Shown: positions 12,340 to 24,272 of the stretch, piece by piece
Layout of the letters: the number at the start of each line of letters is the position of its first letter
How positions within the stretch are numbered: the stretch's first letter is position 1
Source: Ricinus communis
Taxonomy: Eukaryota; Streptophyta; Magnoliopsida; Malpighiales; Euphorbiaceae
Length of the DNA stretch: 64,000 bases
Direction of reading: 5' to 3'
Assembly: GCF_019578655.1 (NCBI RefSeq)
Contig: NC_063256.1
Coordinates: 19,849,350 to 19,913,349, forward strand
Program-made: the position numbers and the translations under genes
The notes under the pieces: model-generated
Told to the model about the DNA's origin: nothing
The model's database searches: none
What the model saw: only the letters and a program-made list of their open reading frames with translations

Positions 12340-12900
12340 TAATTTATGAGACTAAATTTTCTTGATATGTGTGTTTAATTTTTGACACATAGAATTTTTA
12401 TTTTGATATGTGTACTTATTTGTTTTGATATGTGTAATTATTTTTGACACATGAGATTCAAGCTTATGTATAATTTTATAATTTTTTATATTAATTTATT
12501 AATTAATAAGTTACATTCCTAATTAAATACTGACTCTAATCCTAAAAAATAACATATTAGCTATATTTTAATATTATAATAACTAATAAATAATTTTCTA
12601 ATCAGATAATGATACTAATTCTATCCTAAAAATAGTATATTAATTATATTTTAATATTATAATAACTAATAAATAATTTTCTAATTAGATAAGGATGCTA
12701 ATTCTATCCTAAAAATAGCATATTAATTATATTTTAATATTATATTAACTAATAAATTAGTTTTTTAATTAGATAATAATTCTAATTTTAGAAAATAATA
12801 TTTTAACTTATATTTTTTATATCATATTTAATTATAAATTATTTTTTAATTATATTAAAAAATCTAAATTTTAGAAAATAGTAATATCAATTATTGTGAT
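12340..12900 (-). repeat. dispersed AT-rich repeat, copy 3, with ~83-bp tandem subunits
   Basis: Reverse-orientation member of the family at 1790, 2380 and 40150. Within it, CCTAAAAATAG...TATTTTAATATTATAATAAC recurs at 12541, 12625 and 12708, a period of 83-84 bp, giving about three tandem units. The left end has repeated TTTTGATATGTGT and GACACAT words. Confidence 0.55.
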
Positions 12901-13610
12901 AGTATTAATTTATATAATATTAAAATCAATTAATAGATTTTTTTACATATTTTTTATATTATTATACTAATAACATTTTAAAAAGTTAAAAGGTTAATAA
13001 AGATATTTAAAAATAGTTAGTTTACTATTATTTTTTAAAAGATAAATTAATATTAAATATAAAAAATTTATTAAATTATATCTATCACATTTATCTTATA
13101 ATCGAAATAATAATAACAGTTATACAATGCATGAGTAAATGACTAGTTTCTTTATTTCTGATTACTGATGATAACGAATTGACATATTGTGTTTCACTTT
13201 TTTAATTAACTATTTCTATTACATCTTAAATTTTATTTGTAATTTAGTTTAATTAAAATTGAATAATAAAATATAATAAATTAAAATTTTATAATTATAA
13301 TTAATTATAAAATCTTAATGACTCTTTGTATCATCATCGGCGCAGTGTCTGTGGTGCAACCATAAAGGCATGGGTGGAAGTGAGAATCATTTACTCTAAA
13401 TTATTAGACTTCCTTGAACAAGTATATGTTTTAAGAAATAGGGAGTAAGCAAAAACCAAATTTAGATAAAATTTAAATAGGTTTGAGTTGGATTGGATAT
13501 GATTATTGGATTTAAATCAGTACTAAATTCAGATTTAAAATGTTGTAATTAAGAAATAACTGTGGATAAAATTTGAATTCGATTTTTGTAAATTATATAA
13601 AAAAAAATTA

Positions 13611-13728
13611 ACTTCTTTAAATGCATTATTTACTATTCAAGTTATCTTAGATTTCAAATATTTCAAATAACTTCTTTAAATGCATTATTTACTATTCAAG
13701 GGATTTTAAATTTCAAATGTTTCAAATA
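13611..13728. repeat. 59-bp tandem duplication
   Basis: Two adjacent copies (13611-13669 and 13670-13728) share ACTTCTTTAAATGCATTATT plus TACTATTCAAG at the start and a TTTCAAAT end, with a few differences in the middle. Confidence 0.85.
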
Positions 13729-15061
13729 ATAGTTAAAAATTATTATCTATTTAATAGAGTATATAAAAACTAGAATTTATGAATCCAAATCCGTACTCAA
13801 AAGAATTAATTATATAGTCATTCGAAATAATCAAATAATTATTTTTAATTTCATTTTTATATCCAATTTTATTGATAAAGTATTTAAGTAATGAATTTTT
13901 TCAGATTTTAAATTCTTTATGATATTCAAACAAAGAATTTTAAATTAATGAATTTTAAATTCTAAATTTAAAATATAAAAGATTTGGAATTTAAATTTAA
14001 AAATCAATTCTATACATCTAAATGCATTCTGACAGAATTGTATGCAAAGCAAAGGCATGAGAAAACGTATAAGGAACGGAGACGAAGGTAAAAGTTTTTA
14101 AAAAATAATTATTATTGAGGAAAAAAGGGCTTAAAAGTCAATTTATTTTTAATTTATCTATAATCAAAATAAGCTTTTTATTTACTTTTTTAATCAATAG
14201 ACAACCTTAAAAAGTTTTTAAAATTTAATCTACTACTAGCATTAGACATTAGAGGGGCCCAATTATAATTAACAAACATACAAACTCAGTGCATTTAAAT
14301 TAAATTGTTTATTCTCATAATACAGTACACAATTATATTATTTGTCACAACTATTAAAACATTCATACAACTACGGATAATGAGATTTGAATTAGTAATA
14401 AACTAAATTGATAATTAAATAATAGTTAATTATTTAATTAATAAAAATATTCACCTCAACATTGCAGAGAATATATAAATACCTAATAGTAATAAAATAA
14501 AATAAAAAAAGGTTATATCTCACAATAAATATATAATTAAAACTTTATTAATCTTCAACCATAATAAAAAGAGTCTAGCTACTCATAATAAAAAAAATAC
14601 TGTTGGAAAAGAAGAACATTCCCTGTTATTATCCATCCTCCCTTTTACTTATTATAACATACAGATATAGAAAAATAATCTAAAATTTTTAAAAAAATTT
14701 ACCAAACATAAGTCAAAATAAAAATTCTATCTCCTGTTTAAAATAAAAAATCTAAAAAGAAAATAACATCTATTAAAATAAAAAAATAAATAAATTTTAA
14801 TTGTCTCATAATTAAGCTAGACTTCATGCTAGAGAATAGATTAAAATTTACAGATTTCTCCTGACAGGCAGAGCGTGCCCACACCTTATCAACAGACTTC
14901 TTATGCCTAAATATTAGAACTTCTTTCAAAATCTTAACAAATTGCTAATTCAAGAGTTAAATAATTATAACATTTATAATTTTGCTTTTTGAAATTAAAA
15001 TTTTTTATTAGTATAATTTAAATGTAAATTTCTACTTTTAAAATAATTATATATATATTAT

Positions 15062-16382
15062 TAAAAATATTTTTAAAAGGAAATTCTATATCATTATTGT
15101 TACAATAAATTTCAAACCAGATAAAAAACGGAACATTTACCTTAACAGAATTCAAATATTCATAAAATTTCTCTTGAATAGTCTCTCTCTCCCTTTGAAA
15201 AATGATTTTGAAACCATAAAACTTTTTCACGATTTCTTATATGGTAATAATCGGATCGTAAAAAAGGTTTATCTATTTCAAAAGGTGTAAAAATCATATT
15301 TAAAGTTGAAAAATTTTCCATAGTTGATCTAGAAGGTGACAAAACAGGTTCATCGGAATTTTTATCTTGTTCTATATTAATGTAATCAGTGTAAAAGGTT
15401 GAGGAATCCTATTTTCAAAATCAACTCCTTGTAAATTTGTATTAGAATTTGGAAAACGTGTTGTGTGTGTGGAAGGTCTAGAATTTTCAAAAGTAGACAA
15501 TCTAGATGAAGGTACAAAAGTAGGTGAAAAACTTATTTGAATGTGAACCATTTGATTGCTCTAAAATTTGTGAAACTCTAGAATTATTTTCTATAGACCG
15601 AGGCTTATTAATTTCTTGTAAATCCCAAGTTCCGACTGCGATAATTCATTCCATTTTAGTCTTTTGGGGACTTGTATTTTAGAATGTAAAGGATTAGCTT
15701 CAAATAAAACCGTTTCATTTCTTGTTAAAGAATGTCTTGCTCTAGGATCTATAGTTGTTGTCATTACTTTATAGTAGATCCTATAAATGATGTACTATAG
15801 ATCTAGAATTTTCAAAGTAAAATCCATATTTTTGTTTTAACAGTTAAAATTAAAGTGTCTAAAATATTTGAATCAAATAATGAAATTGAAAAATTTGGAT
15901 AACAATTAAAATAGACAGGACCATTGGCTAAATTTGATTCGACCATAGCCAAAAGTGAATTTGAAAAATTCAAATGTCTTGCATCTCTTAAACAAAGGAA
16001 AATAGGTATGTCCAATCCAATTCTAAATAAAGGTTTAACAAAGAATTTGAACCATGCCTATATGTAAAAATTTAAATTTCTTTTTAATATGTTCATGCAA
16101 TGCGAAGACGAAAGTAAATGTAAATTTTCATGAGATTTATTTAAAGCAATAGTTTGTTCAGTTTGTTTAATAGAATAATTTTGTGCAAAATCAAAAGTTC
16201 CAATTCGATAAATGCTATTAACATTTTGTTTAGGGATTGACCAATTATGTAACTGATTTTCTATTTCTGAGATATTAGACCCTTGAACAGTAAATTCTTC
16301 AGAATTTAAATCAGAAAGAGTAGAAGAAGAAGAAGGAGAAACTATTTCTCGACTACTAAAATCGCTGAAACAACGATGTCAT
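15062..16382 (-). pseudogene. EPRV ORF1, truncated second copy (movement protein part)
   Basis: Starts at the ATG complementary to 16380-16382 and reads into the movement-protein region, including CLRDARHLNFSNSLLAMVES and FNCYPNFSISLFD at 15812-16015. It ends at the integration junction near 15062, equivalent to 22312 in the full copy. Small indels break the frame relative to the other copy. It cannot encode a full product. Confidence 0.8.
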
Positions 16383-16530
16383 TACCAAAGACAATAAACA
16401 AGTAAATAATGTTTAGGATAGTGGGACCACCTACCGGGACTGCCTTGACCGATAATTGGGAAGACGGCTGACCAACGGAAAACCAGGCTGACCAACGCTA
16501 CCTTAAACAATATTACGAGTTTAATAATTA

Positions 16531-16543
16531 GGCTCTGATACCA
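16531..16543 (-). promoter_or_regulatory. pararetrovirus tRNA-Met primer-binding site (copy 1)
   Basis: The minus strand reads TGGTATCAGAGCC, the complement of the 3' end of plant initiator tRNA-Met, which primes minus-strand synthesis in Caulimoviridae. It lies about 160 bp upstream of the ORF1 start. Confidence 0.93.
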
Positions 16544-16599
16544 TTTGCGGAGCAGGATCAGAATAATAGAGAAATAGTTAATAATAGAAGAAGATAAAA

Positions 16600-17036
16600 G
16601 ATATAAGTAAATAATTTAAACTTTTATTGAAAGAAGATTTTACAAAGAGAGATAGTAGGGAAGATAGTTCAAGCATTCAAGTGATGCCTTCTTCCTTCTA
16701 ATGTACATCTATTTATAATAAGAAAATCTATACTATTCGGACTTCAAACATTTTTGAGTCCGTTACATTATTGAATTAACTTGTCAAAGGAAAATAGTAA
16801 CCATTTTGTCCATTTTGCCAAAGAGAAGATTCTTTGTCCGCCACTTGTTCATTTTTATCATCTTTGTTTTGTCCTTGTCCATTCTTCAAAAGATGCTTGT
16901 TTATCTTCTTGTCATCTTGTCCATTTTGTTAAAAAGAGAAGATTCTTTGTCCGCCATTTGTTCATTCTTATCAACTTTGTTTTGTCTTTCTTTGTCTACT
17001 TGTCCACTTATGAAAAAGGAAAGATTCCTTGCTTAT
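16600..17036 (-). promoter_or_regulatory. pararetrovirus promoter, enhancer-like duplication and poly(A) signal (copy 1)
   Basis: Downstream of ORF2 on the minus strand. A TATA box (TTATAAATAGATG, about 16707-16719) is followed by AATAAA (16622-16627), the usual pararetrovirus order in which the poly(A) signal lies shortly after the transcription start. Upstream, 16806-17000 contains a ~113-bp tandem duplication (AAGAGAAGATTCTTTGTCCG at 16821 and 16934) with many TTGTCC/GGACAA words, probably duplicated activator sites. The same arrangement is at 23835-24272. Confidence 0.65.
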
Positions 17037-18225
17037 TTAGTCAAAAAGAATGTCATAATTGTCGAGTCCATAACAATCATCTTCATTTTGAGGAGTAAAG
17101 CTAGGTCCACTAGTGCTTCGAGAGTCTTCATTGTCACTATCTCCAGAGACTTGTGACAAAGCTTGTTCCAAGGCTGCTTTGAATTCCTTCTTTGTTGTAT
17201 TTCCAGACAATTTTGCTAAAATTTTACTTTTGTCCGATAAAAAGTTAAATTGTTCCATAGATTGGCTTGTGCCGGCTATCATGGGATTTTTTCCCGTAAA
17301 ATGTTTCAAAACAGTTTCTTTATTGGCTTGAATGTCTTTGCAGTTTGTCCACCATTTGACACTATATTCTCGAACTAAGCAGTGCAATAGAATTTACATT
17401 TGGAGAGGGTTTATAAGGTTTCACCTTGAATTGCCAAGAAAATATCCAAGGTAGGTTAAAAGTTTCAGAAAAAATAATCAATTTGTCATGTTTAAGAATG
17501 GGTAATTTTTCTTTAAAGATAGTAAATCCTTCCATAATTTTGGTAGGTAAAATTTCTGGGCATAGTCCAAAATATGTCCACCAATCAGAAAACCAATTGG
17601 GAAAGGTTTTTGAGTTGGTTTTGTGAAACATAAAGAACCAGGAATGGTTCCAATTTCGAAGATAAAAAGTATAGTACCAGGCTTTCTTGTAATCAAAATA
17701 ATTGAAACAAGGAGGTGTAAAGGTAACAGAAAATTTTTTGGCAGTATAAGGATTTTGGTTCCAGTCAGTTAGGGTAAGGACTTTCAAAATTCTGCATTTT
17801 GAATAGGAGATCTTTTCAGGAACGTCTTTATCAAAGGAATGTTCAATTTCTATTGAGTGAGTGTCCAAAAGGATAAGTTCGTAAAAGTTTTTTAATTTGT
17901 ACGAACTTTCAGGAATGAAGAATTGTCCAGAGGGAAAAATGTGTTGGAATAATTGTTGGTAATTAGGATTTTCTAAATTTCCATTGAATATTTCGCTTTC
18001 AAGAATAGTTACAATTTGGTGTTGAGGTTTTGGGAAATATTTGGGTGGTTCGGTTTTAGAAGAACCTGGTTTTGTAACAGTTTGTAAAAAGTTGGATGGT
18101 TTAGGTGGGGTAGAAGGAGTTTTGTCAAGTATTTCAAATCTGTTGGTAGAAATCAACGAAGATTGTCCAGACTTTTTAGCCGCAAAATCGGCTGGAGATA
18201 ATTTTTTCTTTATGGGAGTGCCCAT
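17037..18225 (-). pseudogene. EPRV ORF2, copy with one frameshift
   Basis: Nearly identical to the intact ORF2 at 24273-25460. A single extra base near 17383 (AGCAGTGC here, AGCAGGC in the other copy) shifts the frame after NVNSIA, giving a 287-residue product instead of 395. The C-terminal part (KHFTGKNP, NEDDCYGLDNYD) is still open in the other frame. The change lies at a CAG site and may be a consensus error. Confidence 0.85.
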
Positions 18226-18263
18226 AAGAATTAGCTTGATTTATTTCCGCAAAAATTCTCTTG

Positions 18264-18712
18264 TCAAAAATCGTGCAAAGAATTTGAAGAACCTTTAATA
18301 TACTCAATATCAAAATCAAATATTCCTAATAGTGCTTGCCATCCGGCAAAAACTTGTTTTGAAATAAAATTTTTAACATCCTTTTCTAAAATATTTTTGC
18401 GACTACAATCAATACGTAGTAAAAAATGTTTTCCAACTAAATCATCTTCAAATTTTGTAATACACAAAACAATTGATAAAAGCTCTTTTTAATAGTAGAG
18501 TATTTAGATTGGGTTTCATTCCATGCTCCAGAGTGAAATCTAACCAAAGACTCATGATTTTGATCAGGTAACCTCTGTTTGAGAATACCTCCAAAACCTA
18601 AATCAGAGGCATCTGTTTCTACTATGAGAAAGGCATTGGGATGTGGTATGGATAGACAAGGTAAATGACGAATTATCCTGTTTAATAGTTTGTACGACTC
18701 GAGTGTGTTCAT
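18264..18712 (-). pseudogene. EPRV RNase H domain, frame-broken
   Basis: IVETDASDLGFGGIL gives the first catalytic Asp, and FHSGAWNETQSKYST follows. After a frameshift near 18490 come VGKHFLLRIDC and FISKQVFAGWQALLGIF, the normal RNase H tail of pararetroviruses. The C-terminal end here has a premature stop (HDF*), whereas the partial copy at 25466-25636 reads through to the natural stop. Confidence 0.85.
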
Positions 18713-19959
18713 GGGTCCAGGGGTTTTGGATTTTTTCTAAGACGATTGAACAAAGGTTTACAGAGGATTCTAATATCCTTAAAGAAATCAGATACATAAT
18801 TAAGGCATCCCAAAAATCTTTGAAGTTGATTTTTGTCCTTAATTTCATCAGGAAATTTGGAAGTAAATTCCAAAACTCTTGAAATAGGTGAAACATTATT
18901 TTCAAAAATTTCATGTCCAAGAAATCTAATTTTTGTTTGACATAGTTTCATTTTAGGTGCAGAAACTACTAAACCATTTTGTTTAATTATATTGTAAAAC
19001 TTATGCAAATGAGAAAAATGTTGTGCTAATGAATTTGAAAAGAATAACACATCATCAATGTAAACAATGGTAAATGATTGATGATCATGAAAAATGTCAT
19101 TCATAATTCTCTGAAATTCAGATGGTGCATTTTTTAATCCAAATGGCATGACATTCCATTCATAATGACCGAAAGGGACATTAAAACCAGTTTTATAACG
19201 ATCCTTTTCATCTATTTGGATTTGCCAAAAACCAGATTTCATGTCAAACTTAGAATAAATTTTTGAATCATAAAGTTTTTTCAACAAATCTCTTTTGTTA
19301 GGTAAAGGGTATCTAATCCATTCTAAAACTTTATTTAAAGGTTTATAATTTATGACAAGTCTGGGTACACCACGTTCCTTCCTCAAATTTGCATTATAGA
19401 CATAGAAAGCAGAGCAGCTCCAAGGAGAACTAGAATTACGAATTAACCCCTTTTGTAATAATTCATCTATTTCTTTCTTACAATGATTTTCAAGTTCTGT
19501 GTTCATATGTATAGCATGTGATTTTGTTGGTATGTTATTTTCAGAAAAATCTTTAACATAAGGTAAAGATATCACATGTTTTTTCCTATTCCAAAAAGCA
19601 TTTGGGACAGGTGCACATAAGTCTTTAGTAAAGAGATTCTCGATATCTTTTATTTTGGCTTTTGTCACATCAAGGTCTAACTCTTCTTTAATCTTTAAAG
19701 ATAAGATTTCTTTGTTTAAAAAAGCGATTTGTTTTTTCTTTTGACTAATAAGATCATTAAAAACGCAATTTTTCTTCAAAACATTTATGTCCTTTTCTTG
19801 CTCAGAGAAGATGAATTTAAAACAAATTTCTTTTCCTAATAATCTAGTTTTGATACCATGTGTGTCAACTGTGAAAGGATAAAGTAATGCTAAAAACGGA
19901 GTTCCAAGAATAACAGTAGCAGATAGATTTTTTATTAGAATAAAAGAAGTGTAAAACAC
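18709..19959 (-). pseudogene. EPRV reverse transcriptase domain
   Basis: An uninterrupted 416-codon segment of ORF1. The fingers/palm begin around WSCSAFYV, RLVINYKPLN and YPLPNKRDLL. FDMKSGFWQIQ and MPFGLKNAPSEFQRIM follow, the catalytic YIDDVLFFS motif, then LGHEIFENNVSP and the connection to RNase H (FLGCLNYVSDF). All RT motifs expected of Caulimoviridae are present. The segment is bounded by frameshifts at both ends. Confidence 0.92.
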
Positions 19960-19999
19960 AATCCATCATTACAAATTTTAACTTTAGAAAGTTTATAAT

Positions 20000-22308
20000 T
20001 TATTTGCATTCTTGAACCATCGGTATGTAATTTTTCGGTTGTTTTTTCAAAAACGTAGGTACAATTCCTTCTTGTATACAATTTTGGTCTGCTCCAGAAT
20101 CAACTAAAGCAATTGTCTCAATTTTAAAATCATTTATAAGAATTCTAACAAAAATAAACCATTTATGAAAATTTACTCTGGTAATATGAGCTAAAAATTC
20201 ATTAATATGAGAATCATTCGTATTTTCAGAGGACTCAGCAATATCTTTATTTTTCCTATTTAGTTCCAATTTTAAAATTCTTTCTTTGAAATCTAAATTT
20301 TCATTTTTTAAATTATTAATTTCTTGTTTTATATTTTTAATTTCTTCTTGTAAATCTTGAATATTAGGTGTAGAATTTCTAGAAGATTTTGAGTCAAATC
20401 TTTGAAAAATTTCTTTTAAGTTATAAGGAATAGGTTCAGATTTTTGAATTTCGTTATGCAAAACAATATCTCTTAATTTTAAAAAGTATTTTTCTCTATC
20501 AGAAGGGTCATTAATTTTGTCAACTAATTCAAAAAGATCAGAAAGGGTTTCTTTTGTTAAAACATTTAAAGTTGAATTACAACAAGGACCTGTACAAATT
20601 CCAGGACCTTCACATGTTTCAAAATCAGTATTTATAGAAGTTGAATCACTTAGAATATTTAAATCATTTTCTTCAAAATCACTTAAATCAGAATTTTCAG
20701 GATCTGTATCAGATAGTAAAAGATTAAGCATTTGATCTTTAAGTTTATCAGAGATGTCTAAATTATTGATTTTTTCCTTCATCCTACATTGGGATTTAAA
20801 ATGACCAACACGACCACATTTGTAACAGACAGGAGGACCTTTCTTTTTATTATTTTTATTTTTATTTTTATTTTGAGAAATATTTTTGGATGAAGAAGAT
20901 TTTTGAAAATTCGAAGTATTTTTTCTATAATTTCTATTAGAAGATTTTCTTTTCAAATATTTTTTAGTTTTTGAGGAAGGGGCTTGAATACGTTCATAGC
21001 CATATTGAAAACAGAAATCTCCTAACTCCTTTCTAGATTGTGAAAATTCATTTTTAATTTTGGCTTTTAATTTCAAATCAGTACACAAAGCTAAGCCTTC
21101 ATTATTAATAAAATTAATAATTTCTCCATAGGTTAAAGTATCATAAGGAATAGTATTTCCATAAAAATCTCTAATCCTTGTTCTAACTTTTTCAGCGAAT
21201 AATTTAGGTAAACCAGCAATAAATCTTTCTTTCCAAAAACTATGGTTACAATCAGTTCTAGAGAAAACTTTTGTTAAAAAGACATCTTTGTACCAACGAA
21301 AATCTTGAAGTTTAGGACAAGTTAGATTTGAAAGAATTTCGGAAGATCGAATTTGATATTGATTAGGTTCACCAACAAAACATTTTGTAATAGCAAAAGT
21401 AAAGTTGCAACAAAGATCTTCTTCTTGATTTGAATAGATGTTTGATTTTCAGTTTTTATAACTATTTTCCTAGCATTTAAAATCCTTGATTTATCTTCTA
21501 AGGAGGTGTAATTATCCCACCATCCTTTTAATTGACCCGATTGAAGCCGGATATTAACATCCGAGCTATTTTTTTATCGATTATTTACAGATCTAACTCG
21601 CATGTGCCATGGTCATTTCTTGTAACATATTTAAAATCCGATATTCGATGACCATCTAAGTTCCATTCATAAATGTGAATCTCCATCATATTTTGCTTGA
21701 GTAAAGCTAACTCTTTCCTCAAACAAGACATCTGGAGGAGTAGGTCTAGGATAATAATGTCTAGTCCTAGGTTTGTCAAAACCTTTATTATGGTATATTT
21801 TATTTATTTCAATTTTATCGTTAATAAATTGACTCTCTAAATTTTTAACTTTATTTTGTTCAAGATTATCAGAATTAAGTACACTAACAGAAGGTTTATC
21901 TTTCAAGGACAGACTAGCTAATTTTAAATTTATTTAGTTCAAAATATCATCTTTATCATTTAATTTAATTAATTGTTGTTCAGGAATCTCATGGGGTTGA
22001 AAAATAGGTTTCATAGGTATACCACCTGGCCTAGGTGCTTGATTATTTAGGCTAGATGTCTCTATCCTATCAAGTTGTGAAGCAATTGTAAAAAGAATTT
22101 GATTTGTATAATTATTTTGATTTTGAACATTTCTAATATCTTTTAGTAAAGGGAGTTTGTCGTCATTCTCAGAGCTTATCCTTTTAAAGGGTGAAGCAAT
22201 TATTTCCTGATTATGAACATTTATTTTAACTTCTTCTAAAGGTGGATGAACAGAAATAATTTGTTTATTTCCTACTAGTTGTATTCCAAGTTTTAGAAAC
22301 TCTATCAT
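20000..22308 (-). pseudogene. EPRV coat protein, zinc knuckle and protease region
   Basis: A low-complexity region (21667-22308) is followed by a coat-like core around 21090-21420 (FIAGLPKLFAE visible in one frame), a Lys/Asn/Ser-rich basic tract and the CCHC knuckle CYKCGRVGHFKSQC (about 20790-20831). Then come an acidic linker, a coiled-coil-like stretch with many Lys/Glu/Asn (LQEEIKNIKQEINNLKNEN) and the aspartic protease motif ALVDSGADQNCI near 20080-20120. The open segment 20000-21088 covers 362 codons. Stops lie near 21910, 21667 and 21590. Confidence 0.8.
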
Positions 22309-22311
22309 TTG

Positions 22312-23628
22312 TAAAAATATTTTTAAAAGGAAATTCTATATCATTATTGTTACAATAAATTTCAAACCGGATAAAAAACGGAACATTTACCTTAATGTAA
22401 TTCAAATATTCATAAAATTTCTCTTGAATAGTCTCTCTCTCCCTTTGAAAATGATTTTGAAACCATAAAACTTTTCACGATTTCTTATATGGTAATAATC
22501 GGATCGTAAAAAGGTTTATCTATTTCAAAAGGTGTAAAAATCATATTTAAAGTTGAAAAATTTTCCATAGTTGATCTAGAAGGTGACAAAACAGGTTCAT
22601 CGGAATTTTTATCTTGTTCTATATTAATGTAATCAGTGTAAAAGGTTGAGGAATCCTATTTTCAAAATCAACTCCTTGTAAATTTGTATTAGAATTTGGA
22701 AAACGTGTTGTGTGTGTGGAAGGTCTAGAATTTTCAAAAGTAGACAATCTAGATGAAGGTACAAAAGTAGGTGAAAAACTTATTTGAACAGAACCATTTG
22801 ATTGCTCTAAAATTTGTGAAACTCTAGAATTATTTTCTATAGACCGAGGCTTATTAATTTCTTGTAAATCCCAAGTTCCGACTTCGCGATAATTCATTCC
22901 ATTTTAGTCTTTTGGGGACTTGTATTTTAGAATGTAAAGGATTAGCTTCAAATAAAACCGTTTCATTTCTTGTTAAAGAATGTCTTGCTCTAGGATCTAT
23001 AGTTGTTGTCATTACTTTATAGTAGATCCTATAAATGACGGTATAGATCTAGAATTTTCAAAGTAAAATCCATATTTTTTGTTTTAACAGTTAAAATTAA
23101 AGTGTCTAAAATATTTGAATCAAATAATGAAATTGAAAAATTTGGATAACAATTAAAATAGACAGGACCATTGGCTAAATTTGATTCGACCATAGCCAAA
23201 AGTGAATTTGAAAAATTCAAATGTCTTGCATCTCTTAAACAAAGGAAAATAGGTATGTCCAATCCAATTCTAAATAAAGGTTTAACAAAGAATTTGAACC
23301 ATGCCTATATGTAAAAATTTAAATTTCTTTTTAATATGTTCATGCAATGCAGAAGACGAAAGTAAATGTAAATTTTCATGAGATTTATTTAAAGCAATAG
23401 TTTGTTCAGTTTGTTTAATAGAATAATTTTGTGCAAAATCAAAAGTTCCAATTCGATAAATGCTATTAACATTTTGTTTAGGGATTGACCAATTATGTAA
23501 CTGATTTTCTATTTCCGAGATATTAGACCCTTGGGCAATTAAATTCTTGAATTTAAATCAGAAAGAGTAGAAGAAGAAGAAGGAGAAACTATTTCTCGAC
23601 TACTAAAACTGCGAAACAACGATGTCAT
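22312..23628. repeat. EPRV direct terminal redundancy, right copy, ORF1 part
   Basis: Matches 15062-16382 base for base apart from small indels and a few substitutions. Together with 16383-18398 against 23629-25636 it forms the ~3.3-kb long direct repeat of the integrant. Confidence 0.9.
22618..23628 (-). pseudogene. EPRV movement-protein domain (30K superfamily)
   Basis: Family role: tubule or plasmodesmata-directed movement protein. Conserved blocks are IPIFLCLRDARHLNF, LAMVESNLANGPVYF and NCYPNFSISLFD (23029-23262), preceded by the region 23270-23530 (HIKKKFKFLHIGMV) and followed by TTTIDPRARHSLT in another frame and a Ser/Asn-rich tail (22619-22897). Frameshifts lie near 23265 and 23040. 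The second EPRV fragment at 33757-34773 has matching blocks, which supports the call. Confidence 0.75.
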
Positions 23629-23771
23629 TACCAAAGACAATAAACAAGTAAATAATGTTTAGGATAGTGGGACCACCTACCGGGACTGCCTTGACCGATA
23701 ATTGGGAAGACGACCAACGGAAAACCAGTCGACCAACGCTACCTTAAACAATATTACGAGTTTAATAATTA

Positions 23772-23783
23772 GGCTCGATACCA
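23772..23783 (-). promoter_or_regulatory. pararetrovirus tRNA-Met primer-binding site (copy 2, altered)
   Basis: Reads TGGTATCGAGCC on the minus strand, one base shorter than the consensus site in copy 1, at the CAG trinucleotide. Confidence 0.85.
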
Positions 23784-23834
23784 TTTGGGCAGGATCGAAT
23801 AATAGAGAAATAGTTAATAATAGAAGAAGATAAA

Positions 23835-24272
23835 AGATATAAGTAAATAATTTAAACTTTTATTGAAAGAAGATTTTACAAAGAGAGATAGTAGGGAAGA
23901 TAGTTCAAGCATTCAAGTGATGCCTTCTTCCTTCTAATGTACATCTATTTATAATAAGAAAATCTATACTATTCGGACTTCAAACATTTTTGAGTCCGTT
24001 ACATTATTGAATTAACTTGTCAAAGGAAAATAGTAACCATTTTGTCCATTTTGCCAAAGAGAAGATTCTTTGTCCGCCACTTGTTCATTTTTATCATCTT
24101 TGTTTTGTCCTTGTCCATTCTTCAAAAGATGCTTGTTTATCTTCTTGTCATCTTGTCCATTTTGTTAAAAAGAGAAGATTCTTTGTCCGCCATTTGTTCA
24201 TTCTTATCAACTTTGTTTTGTCTTTCTTTGTCTACTTGTCCACTTATGAAAAAGGAAAGATTCCTTGCTTAT
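23835..24272 (-). promoter_or_regulatory. pararetrovirus promoter region (copy 2)
   Basis: Same structure as 16600-17036: duplicated TTGTCC-rich block at 24042-24240, TATA box near 23943-23955 and AATAAA near 23858. Confidence 0.65.

Larger units (their letters stand above)
11724..15061. other. AT-rich intergenic DNA with repeats
   Basis: No supported gene on either strand. It contains the repeat copies at 12170-12330, 12340-12900 and 13611-13728 listed separately. The last bases before 15062 are a short TA-rich run (ATATATATATTATT) that forms the host side of the pararetrovirus junction. Confidence 0.6.
18231..23628 (-). pseudogene. EPRV ORF1 polyprotein, full-length but frame-broken copy
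   Basis: Starts at the ATG complementary to 23626-23628 (MTSLFRSF), about 155 bp after the primer site, and ends next to ORF2. Order: movement protein, coat protein with zinc knuckle, aspartic protease, reverse transcriptase, RNase H, described separately. The frame is interrupted several times: in the movement-protein region, around 21580-21910, near 20050, 19955, 18715, 18682 and 18490, and at the C-terminus. Most of these points are homopolymers or CAG/CTG sites. As written it cannot give a complete polyprotein. Confidence 0.85.

Noticed and set aside
16781..17331. Overlapping plus-strand open frames (and the copies at 24017-24567)
   Set aside because: They are antisense to the viral promoter repeats and ORF2, are duplicated only because the virus is duplicated, and have low-complexity Phe/Ser/Leu composition.
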